This document shows, in pieces, positions 52,644 to 62,159 of a stretch of 64,000 nucleotides of DNA. Both the position numbers and the translations under genes were made by a program. Source of the DNA: Mucilaginibacter achroorhodeus (GTDB lineage Bacteria; Bacteroidota; Bacteroidia; Sphingobacteriales; Sphingobacteriaceae). The stretch's first letter is position 1. Every line of letters starts with the position of its first letter. The stretch is from assembly GCF_007846095.1 (NCBI RefSeq), contig NZ_VOEI01000002.1, forward strand, positions 186,001 through 250,000, written 5' to 3'. The notes below the pieces were generated by a model. That model saw only the letters and a list, made by a program, of their open reading frames with translations. It searched no databases and was not told the origin of the DNA.

Positions 52644-55334
52644 TCAACCCGCAGGGTCAGGCCTTTTGAGCCATTTCTGTAGAAAATACCAAAGCTCCAT
52701 CTCCTTCCGGCGTTGTGTGGAAGCGAATGAACGGTTGATCTGCATGTGGCAGAGATCGGCCAGTAGTTTCCGGTCACCGTCTGCCACGAGCTTTTGAATG
52801 GTTTCGAGCAGTCTGCCGGTCTGCTTCTTTAGCGGGCGTTCCCGGAAAATAGATTCCAACGCCGGCCGCAGCTCCCGGTAATCCGCATCGAGCGCCAGGC
52901 GCTCGGTCTTCTCTGTTTTAAATTCTTCTTTAAAAGCATCTGCCCTTCTTCCAACAAAAAGCACCCTTTCCACTTTGTCAGGCAAGAAAACCTCGCACAT
53001 CCGGGCGACGGTCAGCAGTGCAAAAGACATCTCCGGCAGGCCTTTGACAATTGCCGCCATCGACAATTCGCTGCCTGCAGCAAAGACGGCCTCCACCGCT
53101 TCCATACGTTTCGCGCCATAACGCTCCAGTTCACGCTCATAGGGCTCAACCTGTACGGACTTGATCAGGTCCAGGCTGCCGACCGATCCGGCACGTTGGG
53201 CGATCAGGGCGAGTAAAAGCCCGGAAGCCGGGTCCTTGCGCCTTAGACGCAATCGGATATGTGGGTCAGGGTCCGTATAGCGTATAAAGAACCACTGGTC
53301 AAAGTCATCCTTAGCCTGACGGAGGACCGGTCTGACGACATCAAGCAGCACGCGGTTTGTCATGGTCTCCTGAGCATATAATTTCAAGTAGAGCCATTGC
53401 GATCCGGGTAAAAATCGGCGTTGCAATGGAGGAGATTGGTGAGCGATCGGCGTCGTTGACCTTTTAAAAACTTCCTGATCATGTGCCAAAAAAGCCAGGT
53501 ACTGGCCTGCGAGTTCCCGGTGCCCGCACATCACCGAACGACCGGGTGCCAGGTATTCTGTCAGCGTAACCTTTTCCATGTTCTGCACGAACTTTAAAAA
53601 AAACTGCGCCTCGTCCTCATCGGACAGGTCGAAAATCAGCTTCTGGTCACCGGTGCCACAACTCAGTTGCCGCGGCAGGCTCAGCCGCAACCGCAGTTCA
53701 CGAAGCTCATCTATTCCGCCCGGTATTTCGCCTTGCTGCAGCCGCCATTTGGCCGGCTCCAGGATACAACGGCCATAACGTATCCTTGGGTAGGCCGGCA
53801 TGCCCGGAAACAAAGCCTCCAGGTCAAAGCCCGTTGATGCCTGCCCCTGGTACTGCAGGTCGCAGAGCAAGCGAAAAATCCCTAAACCGTTATGCCGGGG
53901 GTTAAAGGCAGAGGACAGACGCGGCACCACCCGTTTTTGCAAACGCTGAGACTCTAAAATTAATTCATCGCCCCTTACCGACAACAACAGGTCGGATGGC
54001 ATCAGTATATGTTCCCCGCTTTGATAGGCGCCCAGGGCTATCTCGTAATCGTAGATGCGCCTGCGCAGATTGATATGATCCACATGTCGCCCGCTCGGAC
54101 AGCTGATGTCCGCGAATACCACTCCGGGGTTGGATAAAGCTTCCCGTTTCACGATGTCACGGCATATTTCCAACAGGCGGTCACTGAACAACGTGAACCG
54201 GCCGGCAAGGGCTGTTGCAGTTGCTCCACCAACGTGTTCCAGCAATAGATCGTCCCCGGTCTTCCGGAAAAGCACGGAAGCGGTCGGCGAAAAAACCTTA
54301 TCAGTAGCCAAATTATTCAGATCCAGTTCGTGTAACACGATTTCCTCCTGCAGTCCCTGTTTACCTTCACGAATCCAGCGTTTCAAAAATAACCGGTGAA
54401 TAGCTGTCCATTCATTTTCCGGCTGAGCGTGATCGTCCCCATAGGTCAGCCCCGCATCAGGGTCAAGTGCAAGCAGTAGCGGTACCTTGCGATCCCCGAA
54501 CCGGTCGGCAAACGCTTTTCGGAAATTGATCAGAGCTGTCCGCCTGGCCGTCCCCGGAGAAAGAAGCTGTATGACCCTGACACCTGCTTCCAGTTCTTCC
54601 CGGTCGGCCTCCGAAGGTCCACCAGCCCCATCCCGCTCTAAGACGGCATAATCCGAATATCCTACTCCCTTCAACACGGCAGTATTCCTGATCAATTCAC
54701 CTGCACCTTCGCTGATCAGCAGTCCCTCAGCAGTTAAAAAGCCTATATAATCTGCTGATTCCGCAGCTGTGCAACCGGTTAAGGCAGCAATTTCGGAGAT
54801 AAGCTCTTCTGCCTTTAAAAATCCTTTTTCGAGCAGACCAAAAAGCCGGACCAGCAGGGGCTCAGCTGCAATGGCATCCAGGCTGAACACGTAGCGGTCT
54901 GCAGCGTTTTGATCATGCCGACGAACATAGCGAAATTCCTTACCCCGCCGGTAGAGCATCGGATTCAGCTCTAGTCGTCTATCATCCTGTTCAGGTTCAG
55001 ACCACAGGAATAGTTTTCCTTCGCCCTCATCTACCTGTGCATTCCCTGTTCCGAAATCTGTCACCGTAAAGGAGGCGAAAGCGCCGAAAGGAACCGGCCG
55101 GAAAGACATACGATTATAGTACTTCATCAGGGTGAAGCGCTCTTTCTCAGTCAACAGGTCAAACACAAATCTTTTTGCTTCCAGCGCCGCGTAGAGGGCA
55201 GGGCTTGCCAGCATCACCGCACGGCGGAACACTTCTGTTCCGAGCACCGATGCAAGCCGGACAGGGGCATAACGCGAGGCGCTGTAAAAAGGCGCACGCA
55301 GTACAAGGCCCGGGAGCAGGCGGTACACGCTCAC
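52644..55334 (-). CDS. lanB: LanB-type class I lanthipeptide dehydratase (full length)
   Basis: An 896-residue protein. The N-terminal glutamylation domain (Lant_dehydr_N) begins LVLRAPFYSASRYA and has the hallmark YYNRMSFRPVPFGAFASF at residues 72-89. The C-terminal elimination domain (SpaB_C-like) runs from about residue 644: WLYLKLYAQETMTNRVLLDV, WFFIRYTDPDPHIRLRLR, and HMQINRSFASTQRRKEMELW at the end. Family members use glutamyl-tRNA to glutamylate Ser/Thr in a precursor peptide and then remove glutamate to give dehydroalanine or dehydrobutyrine. NisB has about 990 residues, so both activities should be present. The start is a GTG with GGAGGG 7-8 bases upstream. No LanC gene or transporter lies nearby. 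Confidence 0.9.
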   Translation of the reverse strand: MSVYRLLPGLVLRAPFYSASRYAPVRLASVLGTEVFRRAVMLASPALYAALEAKRFVFDLLTEKERFTLMKYYNRMSFRPVPFGAFASFTVTDFGTGNAQVDEGEGKLFLWSEPEQDDRRLELNPMLYRRGKEFRYVRRHDQNAADRYVFSLDAIAAEPLLVRLFGLLEKGFLKAEELISEIAALTGCTAAESADYIGFLTAEGLLISEGAGELIRNTAVLKGVGYSDYAVLERDGAGGPSEADREELEAGVRVIQLLSPGTARRTALINFRKAFADRFGDRKVPLLLALDPDAGLTYGDDHAQPENEWTAIHRLFLKRWIREGKQGLQEEIVLHELDLNNLATDKVFSPTASVLFRKTGDDLLLEHVGGATATALAGRFTLFSDRLLEICRDIVKREALSNPGVVFADISCPSGRHVDHINLRRRIYDYEIALGAYQSGEHILMPSDLLLSVRGDELILESQRLQKRVVPRLSSAFNPRHNGLGIFRLLCDLQYQGQASTGFDLEALFPGMPAYPRIRYGRCILEPAKWRLQQGEIPGGIDELRELRLRLSLPRQLSCGTGDQKLIFDLSDEDEAQFFLKFVQNMEKVTLTEYLAPGRSVMCGHRELAGQYLAFLAHDQEVFKRSTTPIAHQSPPLQRRFLPGSQWLYLKLYAQETMTNRVLLDVVRPVLRQAKDDFDQWFFIRYTDPDPHIRLRLRRKDPASGLLLALIAQRAGSVGSLDLIKSVQVEPYERELERYGAKRMEAVEAVFAAGSELSMAAIVKGLPEMSFALLTVARMCEVFLPDKVERVLFVGRRADAFKEEFKTEKTERLALDADYRELRPALESIFRERPLKKQTGRLLETIQKLVADGDRKLLADLCHMQINRSFASTQRRKEMELWYFLQKWLKRPDPAG

Positions 55335-55350
55335 AGCCGGTCCCTCCGTA

Positions 55351-55367
55351 AAGGGTATACTACCCTT
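55351..55367. promoter_or_regulatory. 7-bp inverted repeat (AAGGGTA-TAC-TACCCTT) between lanB and the MauE-like gene
   Basis: The repeat lies 17 bp from the lanB GTG and 45 bp from the MauE-like ATG. In the lanB direction it is just upstream of the GGAGGG ribosome-binding site, so as RNA it could mask translation; as DNA it is a good operator for a divergent region. The regulator is unknown; the LytTR protein is a candidate. Confidence 0.4.
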
Positions 55368-55412
55368 TTGCCACTGTTTTCGCTTTTGAATAGGGTCTTA
55401 CTTTGTCTCAAC

Positions 55413-55847
55413 ATGAGAAAGCTACTGCATAACGTTGCCCCCGCTTTGCTTGTCCTGCTGTTCACATATGCGGCGGCAAGCAAGCTGATCAATCCCGTTT
55501 CCGCCAGGCATGAGATGCATAACCAGCATTTTCCACCTGAAGTTGCCGATGTACTCTGGTTGGGTGTACCGCTCTTCGAGTTAGTCGCTGCAGCAATGAT
55601 GCTGCTTAATGAAAAGTGGCAGGAACGGGGCCTGCTCCTGTCATCCATCCTAATGACCGTTTTTACCGGATACATTGCGCTTGTCTTGCTGGGCTTTTGG
55701 GATCGCGTGCCCTGTTCCTGCGGCGGTGTGCTCAAGAACATGTCTTGGAAAACCCATTTCATCTTCAACCTATTTTTCCTAGCCATCAGCACGACGGCCT
55801 GGTACCAACGATATAAGGGGAAAGCCGAAAACCTTCGAAAAGAGTAG
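55413..55847 (+). CDS. MauE/DoxX-like redox-associated membrane protein
   Basis: A 144-residue protein with four membrane segments (VAPALLVLLFTYAAA, LGVPLFELVAAAMMLL, LSSILMTVFTGYIALVLLG, FIFNLFFLAISTTAWY). Between segments 3 and 4 lies the MauE-type motif RVPCSCGGVLKNM with C101 and C103. MauE-like proteins handle disulfide or thiol redox of an exported partner. The ATG at 55413 is chosen over an upstream in-frame TTG because it directly begins the first segment. It is followed by 31 bp and the DUF6520 gene, with which it commonly pairs in this phylum. Confidence 0.82.
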   Translation: MRKLLHNVAPALLVLLFTYAAASKLINPVSARHEMHNQHFPPEVADVLWLGVPLFELVAAAMMLLNEKWQERGLLLSSILMTVFTGYIALVLLGFWDRVPCSCGGVLKNMSWKTHFIFNLFFLAISTTAWYQRYKGKAENLRKE

Positions 55848-55878
55848 GCAAAATCAATCATTTTCAATTTTTAATCAG

Positions 55879-56148
55879 ATGAAAAACCTGAAGTTCAAAT
55901 TAGCAGCCGCCGCCCTGGTATTGGGTATCGGCAGCGCACTGGCCACCGCCAGCAATCCGTTCGCTAACAAAACATGGGGCCGCCAAAGCAACGGTGTGTA
56001 TGTCGACCTGACCGGACACAGCCCGGATGAATACAACTGTACGGCTTCGAGCAGTGTTTGTACTGCTATTTACCCGGCAACCCAGAATCCTAACACCAAC
56101 CCTGCTAACCCGATCAGCATCCAGCAGGGCGCCTTCAGCGGCTTGTAA
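55879..56148 (+). CDS. DUF6520-family small secreted protein
   Basis: An 89-residue protein with a signal peptide (LAAAALVLGIGSALATASN) and a short mature part with the DUF6520 pattern: KTWGRQSNGVYVDLTGHSP, then YNCTASSSVCTAIYPA with two cysteines, then NPNTNPANPISIQQGAFS. The cysteines (N-C-x6-C) could be a disulfide substrate of the MauE-like protein. No function of the family is established. It is followed by a strong terminator. Its nearness to a LanB gene makes it a secondary candidate for a modified peptide, but its signal peptide argues against cytoplasmic modification. Confidence 0.75.
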   Translation: MKNLKFKLAAAALVLGIGSALATASNPFANKTWGRQSNGVYVDLTGHSPDEYNCTASSSVCTAIYPATQNPNTNPANPISIQQGAFSGL

Positions 56149-56169
56149 TCAAGCTACCTGGCCTTATGA

Positions 56170-56199
56170 AAGGACTGCCTTACGGGCAGTCCTTTTTTT
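56170..56199 (+). terminator. Intrinsic terminator of the MauE-DUF6520 operon
   Basis: A perfect 10-bp stem (56170-56179 with 56185-56194) with a 5-base loop and a run of seven T's at 56193-56199, 22 bp after the DUF6520 stop. It ends the plus-strand transcript; the convergent SusD gene stops at 56202. Confidence 0.88.
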
Positions 56200-56201
56200 A
56201 T

Positions 56202-57554
56202 CTACCTTTCGTTCTGCACCAGGCCATTCAGCCGGATCTCGTCATCAGGGATCGGATAGACATACCTGGGACTACCCGCTTCCAGGCGGTACACCTGCCC
56301 GTTCGCCGTTCGCTCGATAGACAAATTCAAACGGCGTACGTCTGCCCAACGCAGGCCGCGGCCAAGCAGCTCTTTACGCCGCTCGGCCAGGACAAGCGCT
56401 AAAGCCGATGTCGGGTCTGCGGCCGCGAACGGTATAAAAGTACCCGTGCGCCAGCGCGTTACCAGTAAGCTATTCAGGTCGTCCATAGCGCCCTGCACGT
56501 TACCTGCCCTTGCGCGCGATTCTGCGCGGATCAGATACACTTCGTCCGTTGCCAGCCCGGCAAACAATGTTAATACGCCGGCGTAATTTCCACGGAAGCT
56601 GTACCTGCCGGGTGATTGCAGCCGAAAGAACAAAGTTTTCCTGAGGTCATCAGTAGCATAACTGTTATAAAGTTCCGGCACGACCCAGGTCGCTGCCGAA
56701 GGCGGATCGAATGAATACGGGAGGACCGATTCATGCCAAAGTACCTCGGCATTACCGTAGGGTAGCACTCTTGGAAAAGGCCGGGCGGCTGCCGGGTTGA
56801 GCGTATTGTAATCCAGGAGCGGCGGTTTAGCGGCCAGCACAGAATCCCCGTAACGACCTGCCAGCGTATAATCTTTCATGGTTAGCGCGATCCTTGCCCG
56901 CATCGCCCATAATGCATTCAATGTCGGCCTTGTCTTCACGGTAACGGTTTCCGGTAACAGCGTCCGCGCTAAAGCCAGGTCTTTCAGGACCTGCGCGTAA
57001 ACATCGCCTAATTTTCCACGATCGACCCGTTCGGTCACGTCGGCGTGCAAACGGACCGGAATACCCGGCTGAGCAAGATTTTCCGGACTGTATGGTGCCG
57101 CGAACATTCCGGCTAACTGGTAGAAGGCGACTGCACGGAAAAACAGTGCCGTTCCGCGTATCTCACGTCCCTCGGCAGATGACTGTTGATCTGCAGGAAG
57201 CTTATTCAGGCCTTCGAGGACGATGTTTGCATAAAACACCTCCTTGTACAAATTGGCCCAATCAAAATTTGGCTCCGTACCAAATATATCTTTTGCCCAG
57301 ATATAGCTATTCCTTTCCATATCCAGGTTATAGGTCTGTAGCCCCGCCTCGTCAGTAAAATAATCGCCGTCCGCCAGCGACGTCAGCTCGGGTGCGATAT
57401 TAAATACCTGGTTATTATTCAACAGTAACCTGAGGTCATCCAGCGTGGTCGGTACGAGCAAGGCTTTATTTGGGCGCGTGTCCAGAAAATCCTTCTTACA
57501 CCCCCAGGACATGGAGCAAAGCAGCAGCAACAGGTAAACAATTTTCTTTTTCAT
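56202..57554 (-). CDS. SusD/RagB-family outer-membrane lipoprotein
   Basis: A 450-residue lipoprotein (signal ends in SMSWGCKKD). It has the SusD N-terminus (FLDTRPNKALLVPTTLDDL), helices with TALFFRAVAFYQLAGMF, and a C-terminal LVLAERRKELLGRGLRWADVRR, then YVYPIPDDEIRLNG. It is shorter than the first SusD in the window (~590 residues), in the size range of the short, non-glycan type. It works with the SusC protein next upstream. The substrate is unknown and may be a peptide or metal complex, given the TlpA-type gene in the operon. Confidence 0.9.
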   Translation of the reverse strand: MKKKIVYLLLLLCSMSWGCKKDFLDTRPNKALLVPTTLDDLRLLLNNNQVFNIAPELTSLADGDYFTDEAGLQTYNLDMERNSYIWAKDIFGTEPNFDWANLYKEVFYANIVLEGLNKLPADQQSSAEGREIRGTALFFRAVAFYQLAGMFAAPYSPENLAQPGIPVRLHADVTERVDRGKLGDVYAQVLKDLALARTLLPETVTVKTRPTLNALWAMRARIALTMKDYTLAGRYGDSVLAAKPPLLDYNTLNPAAARPFPRVLPYGNAEVLWHESVLPYSFDPPSAATWVVPELYNSYATDDLRKTLFFRLQSPGRYSFRGNYAGVLTLFAGLATDEVYLIRAESRARAGNVQGAMDDLNSLLVTRWRTGTFIPFAAADPTSALALVLAERRKELLGRGLRWADVRRLNLSIERTANGQVYRLEAGSPRYVYPIPDDEIRLNGLVQNER

Positions 57555-57563
57555 CAGTGATCA

Positions 57564-60500
57564 TTAATAGGTTAAACGAATACCACCGGCCACTGTACGG
57601 GGCTGTGGAAAACCATTACCGGCATCCGGGTCTAGTTTCGCGCGGTTGGCCCGCCATAGGATGCCCAGGTTTGCCGCGTACAGATATACCTGCAGCTCCG
57701 CCCCCGGCAGGAATTTGATACGCCCTTTTGTAAATTGGTAGGACAGGTTCACGTCCTGTAAACGGATGTTGTCGCCCTTTTCCACGAGCGCCGAGGAAAA
57801 GCGATAGAAGTTATCCCGCTGGTTATCCGGAGCAGCCGGTAATGAAGGAATGACCGTATGTTGCTCGTCTCCAGGCCTTTGCCAGCGCAGCGCGTAATCC
57901 CCGTTCTGCTGTGACAAACCATAATCATTGCCATAGTATACCGAATTTCGCCGGAAGTAATAACCGAGCCGGTAAGCAATATTAAACGACAGGCTGACCG
58001 ACTTATAACCGAAAGTATTTCGCAAGGCGCCGAAGGTCACCGGCCGCGAAGGTCCGTTATAGACCAGGTTCTGTGGCGTTGCGGCGGCCGCCATCGCAGC
58101 GTAATCGCTGCTGACCTGACCGTTCAGGTATCCTCTCGGGTCGCCCGTTGACGGGTCCAGTCCGGTCGAGCGGTAGCTGTAGATCGCATATAAGGGTTTC
58201 CCTTCCAGCGCATACGCACCGATATACCCGAAGTTCAGATAATCCGATGGCAGTGACTGCTGTTGATATCTGGACACTTTATCCTGTACGTAACTGAGAA
58301 AGAAAGCCGTTGACCAGTTGAAATCCCCCACGATGTTACGCGTGTTCAGGCTGATATCTAACCCCTGCCCTTTCGTACCCGCGGTATTGCCTGTAAAGAC
58401 CATGATCCCGGAAGAGGACGGATAAGCTGTGCTGCCGATGAGGTCCAACCCTCGTTTATAGTAAACTTCCGCTGAGCCCGAGATCCGTCCGTCCAGCAAG
58501 GAAAAGTCGGCGCCTAAATTGACCTGGCGGTTGCGTTCCCAGCGCAGGTTGGGATTTGGCGGGTTCAGTACTTGTGCATAAGGCAGACGCGTAGACGTAT
58601 TGGAACCGTCAAAGTAATAGGCCGTGGTATAAGCCGAAAGGTTTTTGTTGATGTTACCGTTATAACCAAATGTCGCCCTCAGTTTCAGGTAAGGGAGCGC
58701 CTTCACATGGTAAAAGCCTTCCCGGCTCAATTCCCAGGATAAGCCTGCTGACCACAGCGGGACGCCCTTTTGATTGGTGTTCACCCCGAACAGGTTGGAA
58801 CGGTCCAGCCTTGCGCTGCCTGATAACGATATCCGCCGGTCATAAGTGTAGGCTGCATTCGTATAGTAAGAAAGGAAATGATCGGTCGCATCGCTTTCCG
58901 ACAGGTTAAGCGGGATGGTATTTCCGGATGCAGGGTTATCGTAGTAGCCGAAATAAGTGATGCCATCCACAGGCTGCATCGTGGCATGGTCGGCATCATA
59001 GCCATAGACCGTGTGTTCGTTCCCTGTCACCCGGAGGCTTTGCACCTGGTAACCGGCAATGGCGTTCAATTCATTCTTACCATCCTTTCCGAATGCGCCG
59101 TCATAATTCAATTGCAGGCGCCCATCGTGATTGACCGACCGGCCTGCACCAAAATCAAGCACACCGCCCCTGGGTATGGGGAATGACAGCGTACCGCTGC
59201 CATCATCCTGCGTGTACCTGTTGATGATGTTGCGCGCAAAGAAACTTTCGGCAACCATCAGGTTTCGTGATGAACGGTTACTCTCATCATATTGGTACAG
59301 GACCTGCGCGGAAAGACCGTTCCATATTTTGTATTTTAAGCCCGTATTCAAACGGACCTCCGTTTCGCGTCGTTTGTTGTCTGCAAGCCGAAGATCAGCC
59401 AGCGGGCGGTATGACCAATCCAGCAAACCTGCACCAACAGCACTATTGACAAAACTTTCCCGCAGATCATGGGTCACCGCTAACGGGTTGCCTGCTGCAT
59501 CCGCCAATTGTGCATAGGGGTAGATCGCATCCCCGTTGTTCCAGGTCAGCGGCCCGGGATTGCCCGTTGCAGTATTGACCATTGAGATATAGCCTCCGGC
59601 ATTCGCTTCCAGCCGCCCCTTGAGCAGCTTCCAGGTCTCGTTGCCATTCAGGGTCAGACGCTCGAACCCGTTACCCACTGCATTGTCCAGGTTCCGGTCA
59701 TAACCACCCGAAAAATAATATCGCTGCTGGTCGGTCCCGCCATCCAGGCTAAGTGCGTATTGCTGGTTGACACTGCGCCGATAAAAATAACGCGACAGGT
59801 CACGCCTGACATCTAGGGCGGACAGCCCCTTTAAGCGCAGATCCAATTCACCAGCAGAAAGCTGCCCATCGCGATTCGCGATCATCAGTTCAACGGCAGG
59901 CGACAAAGGCGCATGCGAGACGGAATTTTCCGCAGCGGCATAGTAGCCCGAGGCAAAAAGCTTTTGCTCGATACCGATAAAATCGGCTGAAGACATCCTG
60001 GGCTGGTAATACAGGTCCGGCCGTTCGCCGACATTCACGCTGGCACTTGCTGACACCCGTATCGGCCGATTATACCCTCCCTTGTTCGTTGTGATGACGA
60101 TCACGCCGTTGCCGGCACGTGCCCCCCAAATGGAGGCTGCAGCCGCATCTTTGAGGACAGTAACACTGGCCACATCCGCGGGATTCAGGTTCTCGATGGG
60201 CTGGTTATAAGCGAACCCATCGACCACGATCAGCGGGTCCGCGTTGGAGAACAGTGTGTTCTGCCCGCGGATGCTGATGCGGGTGCCCAGGTTATTAAAA
60301 CTTAGTCCCGGCACCACATCCCGCAAACGCCCGATGACATCCGTCGTCACGCTCCGGTGCAGCAATGCTTTATCAACCGCAACAAAAGAACCGGTTGCCC
60401 TTTCCTTGGGCAGTTCCTGGTAACCCGTCGAGACGCGCACCTCCGCAAGTTGGCCGGAAGCACTTCGCAGCACCACTTTTAAGCCGTTAGAAGGTACGCG

Positions 60501-60743
60501 GACGGACCGCATTGCCGACGCAAATCCTACATAGGATACGCTCAGCCGGTAATTTCCTTCAGGGGCAGGAATAACAAATTTTCCTGATGTATCCGTCAGT
60601 GTCCCATAACGCGTGCCTGCAAGAGACACGCTAGCACCCGCCAGCGACCGTCCAGCTGTGTCGGTCACGGTACCCGAAAGCGATTGTCCAAGAACACTGC
60701 CCGTCAAGATGAACAGGCAGCAGCATAAGTAAAGAAATTTCAT
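57564..60743 (-). CDS. SusC/RagA-family TonB-dependent transporter (no STN domain)
   Basis: From the ATG at 60743 the protein has 1059 residues. It has a signal peptide (FLYLCCCLFILTGSVLGQ), a carboxypeptidase-like regulatory domain (LSGTVTDTAGRSLAGASVSL), a TonB box region, a plug (ISIRGQNTLFSNADPLIVVD, LKDAAAASIWGARAGNGVI) and a barrel ending in TVAGGIRLTY. It lacks the STN domain, so it should not signal to a sigma/anti-sigma pair, unlike the transporter at 13455. The open frame adds 20 unlikely residues from the TlpA gene end. It lies 7 bp after that gene and 9 bp before SusD. Confidence 0.92.
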   Translation of the reverse strand: MKFLYLCCCLFILTGSVLGQSLSGTVTDTAGRSLAGASVSLAGTRYGTLTDTSGKFVIPAPEGNYRLSVSYVGFASAMRSVRVPSNGLKVVLRSASGQLAEVRVSTGYQELPKERATGSFVAVDKALLHRSVTTDVIGRLRDVVPGLSFNNLGTRISIRGQNTLFSNADPLIVVDGFAYNQPIENLNPADVASVTVLKDAAAASIWGARAGNGVIVITTNKGGYNRPIRVSASASVNVGERPDLYYQPRMSSADFIGIEQKLFASGYYAAAENSVSHAPLSPAVELMIANRDGQLSAGELDLRLKGLSALDVRRDLSRYFYRRSVNQQYALSLDGGTDQQRYYFSGGYDRNLDNAVGNGFERLTLNGNETWKLLKGRLEANAGGYISMVNTATGNPGPLTWNNGDAIYPYAQLADAAGNPLAVTHDLRESFVNSAVGAGLLDWSYRPLADLRLADNKRRETEVRLNTGLKYKIWNGLSAQVLYQYDESNRSSRNLMVAESFFARNIINRYTQDDGSGTLSFPIPRGGVLDFGAGRSVNHDGRLQLNYDGAFGKDGKNELNAIAGYQVQSLRVTGNEHTVYGYDADHATMQPVDGITYFGYYDNPASGNTIPLNLSESDATDHFLSYYTNAAYTYDRRISLSGSARLDRSNLFGVNTNQKGVPLWSAGLSWELSREGFYHVKALPYLKLRATFGYNGNINKNLSAYTTAYYFDGSNTSTRLPYAQVLNPPNPNLRWERNRQVNLGADFSLLDGRISGSAEVYYKRGLDLIGSTAYPSSSGIMVFTGNTAGTKGQGLDISLNTRNIVGDFNWSTAFFLSYVQDKVSRYQQQSLPSDYLNFGYIGAYALEGKPLYAIYSYRSTGLDPSTGDPRGYLNGQVSSDYAAMAAAATPQNLVYNGPSRPVTFGALRNTFGYKSVSLSFNIAYRLGYYFRRNSVYYGNDYGLSQQNGDYALRWQRPGDEQHTVIPSLPAAPDNQRDNFYRFSSALVEKGDNIRLQDVNLSYQFTKGRIKFLPGAELQVYLYAANLGILWRANRAKLDPDAGNGFPQPRTVAGGIRLTY

Positions 60744-60750
60744 ATGGAGA

Positions 60751-62130
60751 TCAAGGTTTAGGTATAGGATTATCCCGAACGACCAGCAGGTCGGTATCGG
60801 CATCTTTTTCTACGAATTGCAGGCCATAACCAGCCAGGGCAGTATTCAGGGATCTCGGGTCGACCATGGAGGCGTTGAGCTTCATATCCACCGGTTCGCT
60901 GTAGCCGGTTTCGTCAACCAGTGGCAGGGTGCCCTCGCCGAGGAACTGCACCTCCATCCGCTTCAGCCACCAGGACAGCGGCACATTGCGCAGGGATGCC
61001 GAGAAGGCTCCGACCTCAACTGATCGCTCACCACCCGAGGACCGCAGCTTATCCGAACCGGAAGTCCTAACCAGCACCAGGCAACGCGTCCTGACCTTCT
61101 CCACCCCTACCCGGTATTGCGGGAACAGGCGCCGCACATCTTCCTGCATCATTGTGTACGCCCCAGCCGAAAGCGATCTCGGCACCGTCAGCTCATAGCT
61201 CCAGCCATTGCCTGCCTTCAGCCAGGCCAGGAATGCCTGCCCTGAAAGCCGCGTTGTCATCAAGGCCGAATCCCGGGACAACAAACGCATCCGCGGTCCT
61301 GAGAACCAGCGACCATGATCGCTGTAGGCCATCCGGAACAACCATGTCAAAGGCGAGTTCCGCACGTTTGCCCGAAACCCGTTCAAACTGTCGGGGAGTA
61401 CGATATCCATTCCCCCGCGCAAGCCTGGCACATAACCGGACAACACGGAGCGGTAGCGGATCAGCGAATCCGTCCCCCCAGCGACGGCAGCTCCATCGGA
61501 ATCAAAGAGCAACTTAGAATGGTCATAGCTTACCTCAACATCTTTCTTTTCAGCCAGCATGACCGGTTCATCATTTAACAACTTTTGAATATTTGCTCCG
61601 GTGACCGCATTATTTTCGGTCACGGCCTTCAAGCGGCCGTCTGCACCGATCCATACATAATGCGGCAGCGTATGGTGCGGGAACAAACGGTGCAGCACCA
61701 CATCGCCGGTCACTTCAGGCAGGTTAAAGGGCTTTACCTTTTGAAGGGCGCTCAACACCGGTGAAACTTGGGACAAAGACTGGTAGGTCACTGATAGGAA
61801 CAACACCTTATTATTACCGAAGACCCGTTGTAAACTATCCATTACGGGCATCATCGAACGACAGGGCGCGCACCATGTTGCCCAGAAATCCAGTATCAGC
61901 AGTTTGCCCCGAAAGGCAGACAGCCGCACAGCTCCCCCATCCGCAATTGTTTTCCCATCCAACCGGAGGCCCCGTACACCAGAAATAAGCACATCCGGCA
62001 CTTGTCCACCGATAGGCGGCGTTACATCACCACTGGGTATGTTGCCCTCTTCAATTATATTTTTATCCTGCCCTATCACCCGAAAAATCGGGCATAAGAG
62101 TAGCAGGACGATCAAAAATCTTTTCATCAT
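60751..62130 (-). CDS. TlpA-like thioredoxin fused to a DUF3738 (TIGR03435) domain
   Basis: A 459-residue protein with a signal peptide (RFLIVLLLLCPIFRVIGQ). The redox-active thioredoxin domain has LLILDFWATWCAPCRSMM (C87, C90) and the cis-Pro strand HTLPHYVWIGADGRLKAV. The C-terminal ~270 residues match the DUF3738 pattern: FRMAYSDHGRWFSGPRMRL, WSYELTVPRSLSAGAYT, and LNTALAGYGLQFVEKDADTD, ending in DLLVVRDNPIP. The protein is periplasmic. DUF3738 is found in soil bacteria with unknown role. It is operonic with SusC (7 bp) and the 92-residue protein gene (29 bp). It may reduce disulfides in an imported or exported ligand. Confidence 0.82.
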   Translation of the reverse strand: MMKRFLIVLLLLCPIFRVIGQDKNIIEEGNIPSGDVTPPIGGQVPDVLISGVRGLRLDGKTIADGGAVRLSAFRGKLLILDFWATWCAPCRSMMPVMDSLQRVFGNNKVLFLSVTYQSLSQVSPVLSALQKVKPFNLPEVTGDVVLHRLFPHHTLPHYVWIGADGRLKAVTENNAVTGANIQKLLNDEPVMLAEKKDVEVSYDHSKLLFDSDGAAVAGGTDSLIRYRSVLSGYVPGLRGGMDIVLPDSLNGFRANVRNSPLTWLFRMAYSDHGRWFSGPRMRLLSRDSALMTTRLSGQAFLAWLKAGNGWSYELTVPRSLSAGAYTMMQEDVRRLFPQYRVGVEKVRTRCLVLVRTSGSDKLRSSGGERSVEVGAFSASLRNVPLSWWLKRMEVQFLGEGTLPLVDETGYSEPVDMKLNASMVDPRSLNTALAGYGLQFVEKDADTDLLVVRDNPIPKP

Positions 62131-62159
62131 CAGTTGGTTAAAGCAAAAAATCGATTAGT

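Noticed and set aside
55879..56148. DUF6520 peptide as the LanB substrate
   Set aside because: It has a Sec signal peptide and only two cysteines, belongs to a family that is widespread without LanB, and is followed by its own terminator. Kept as a secondary possibility only.
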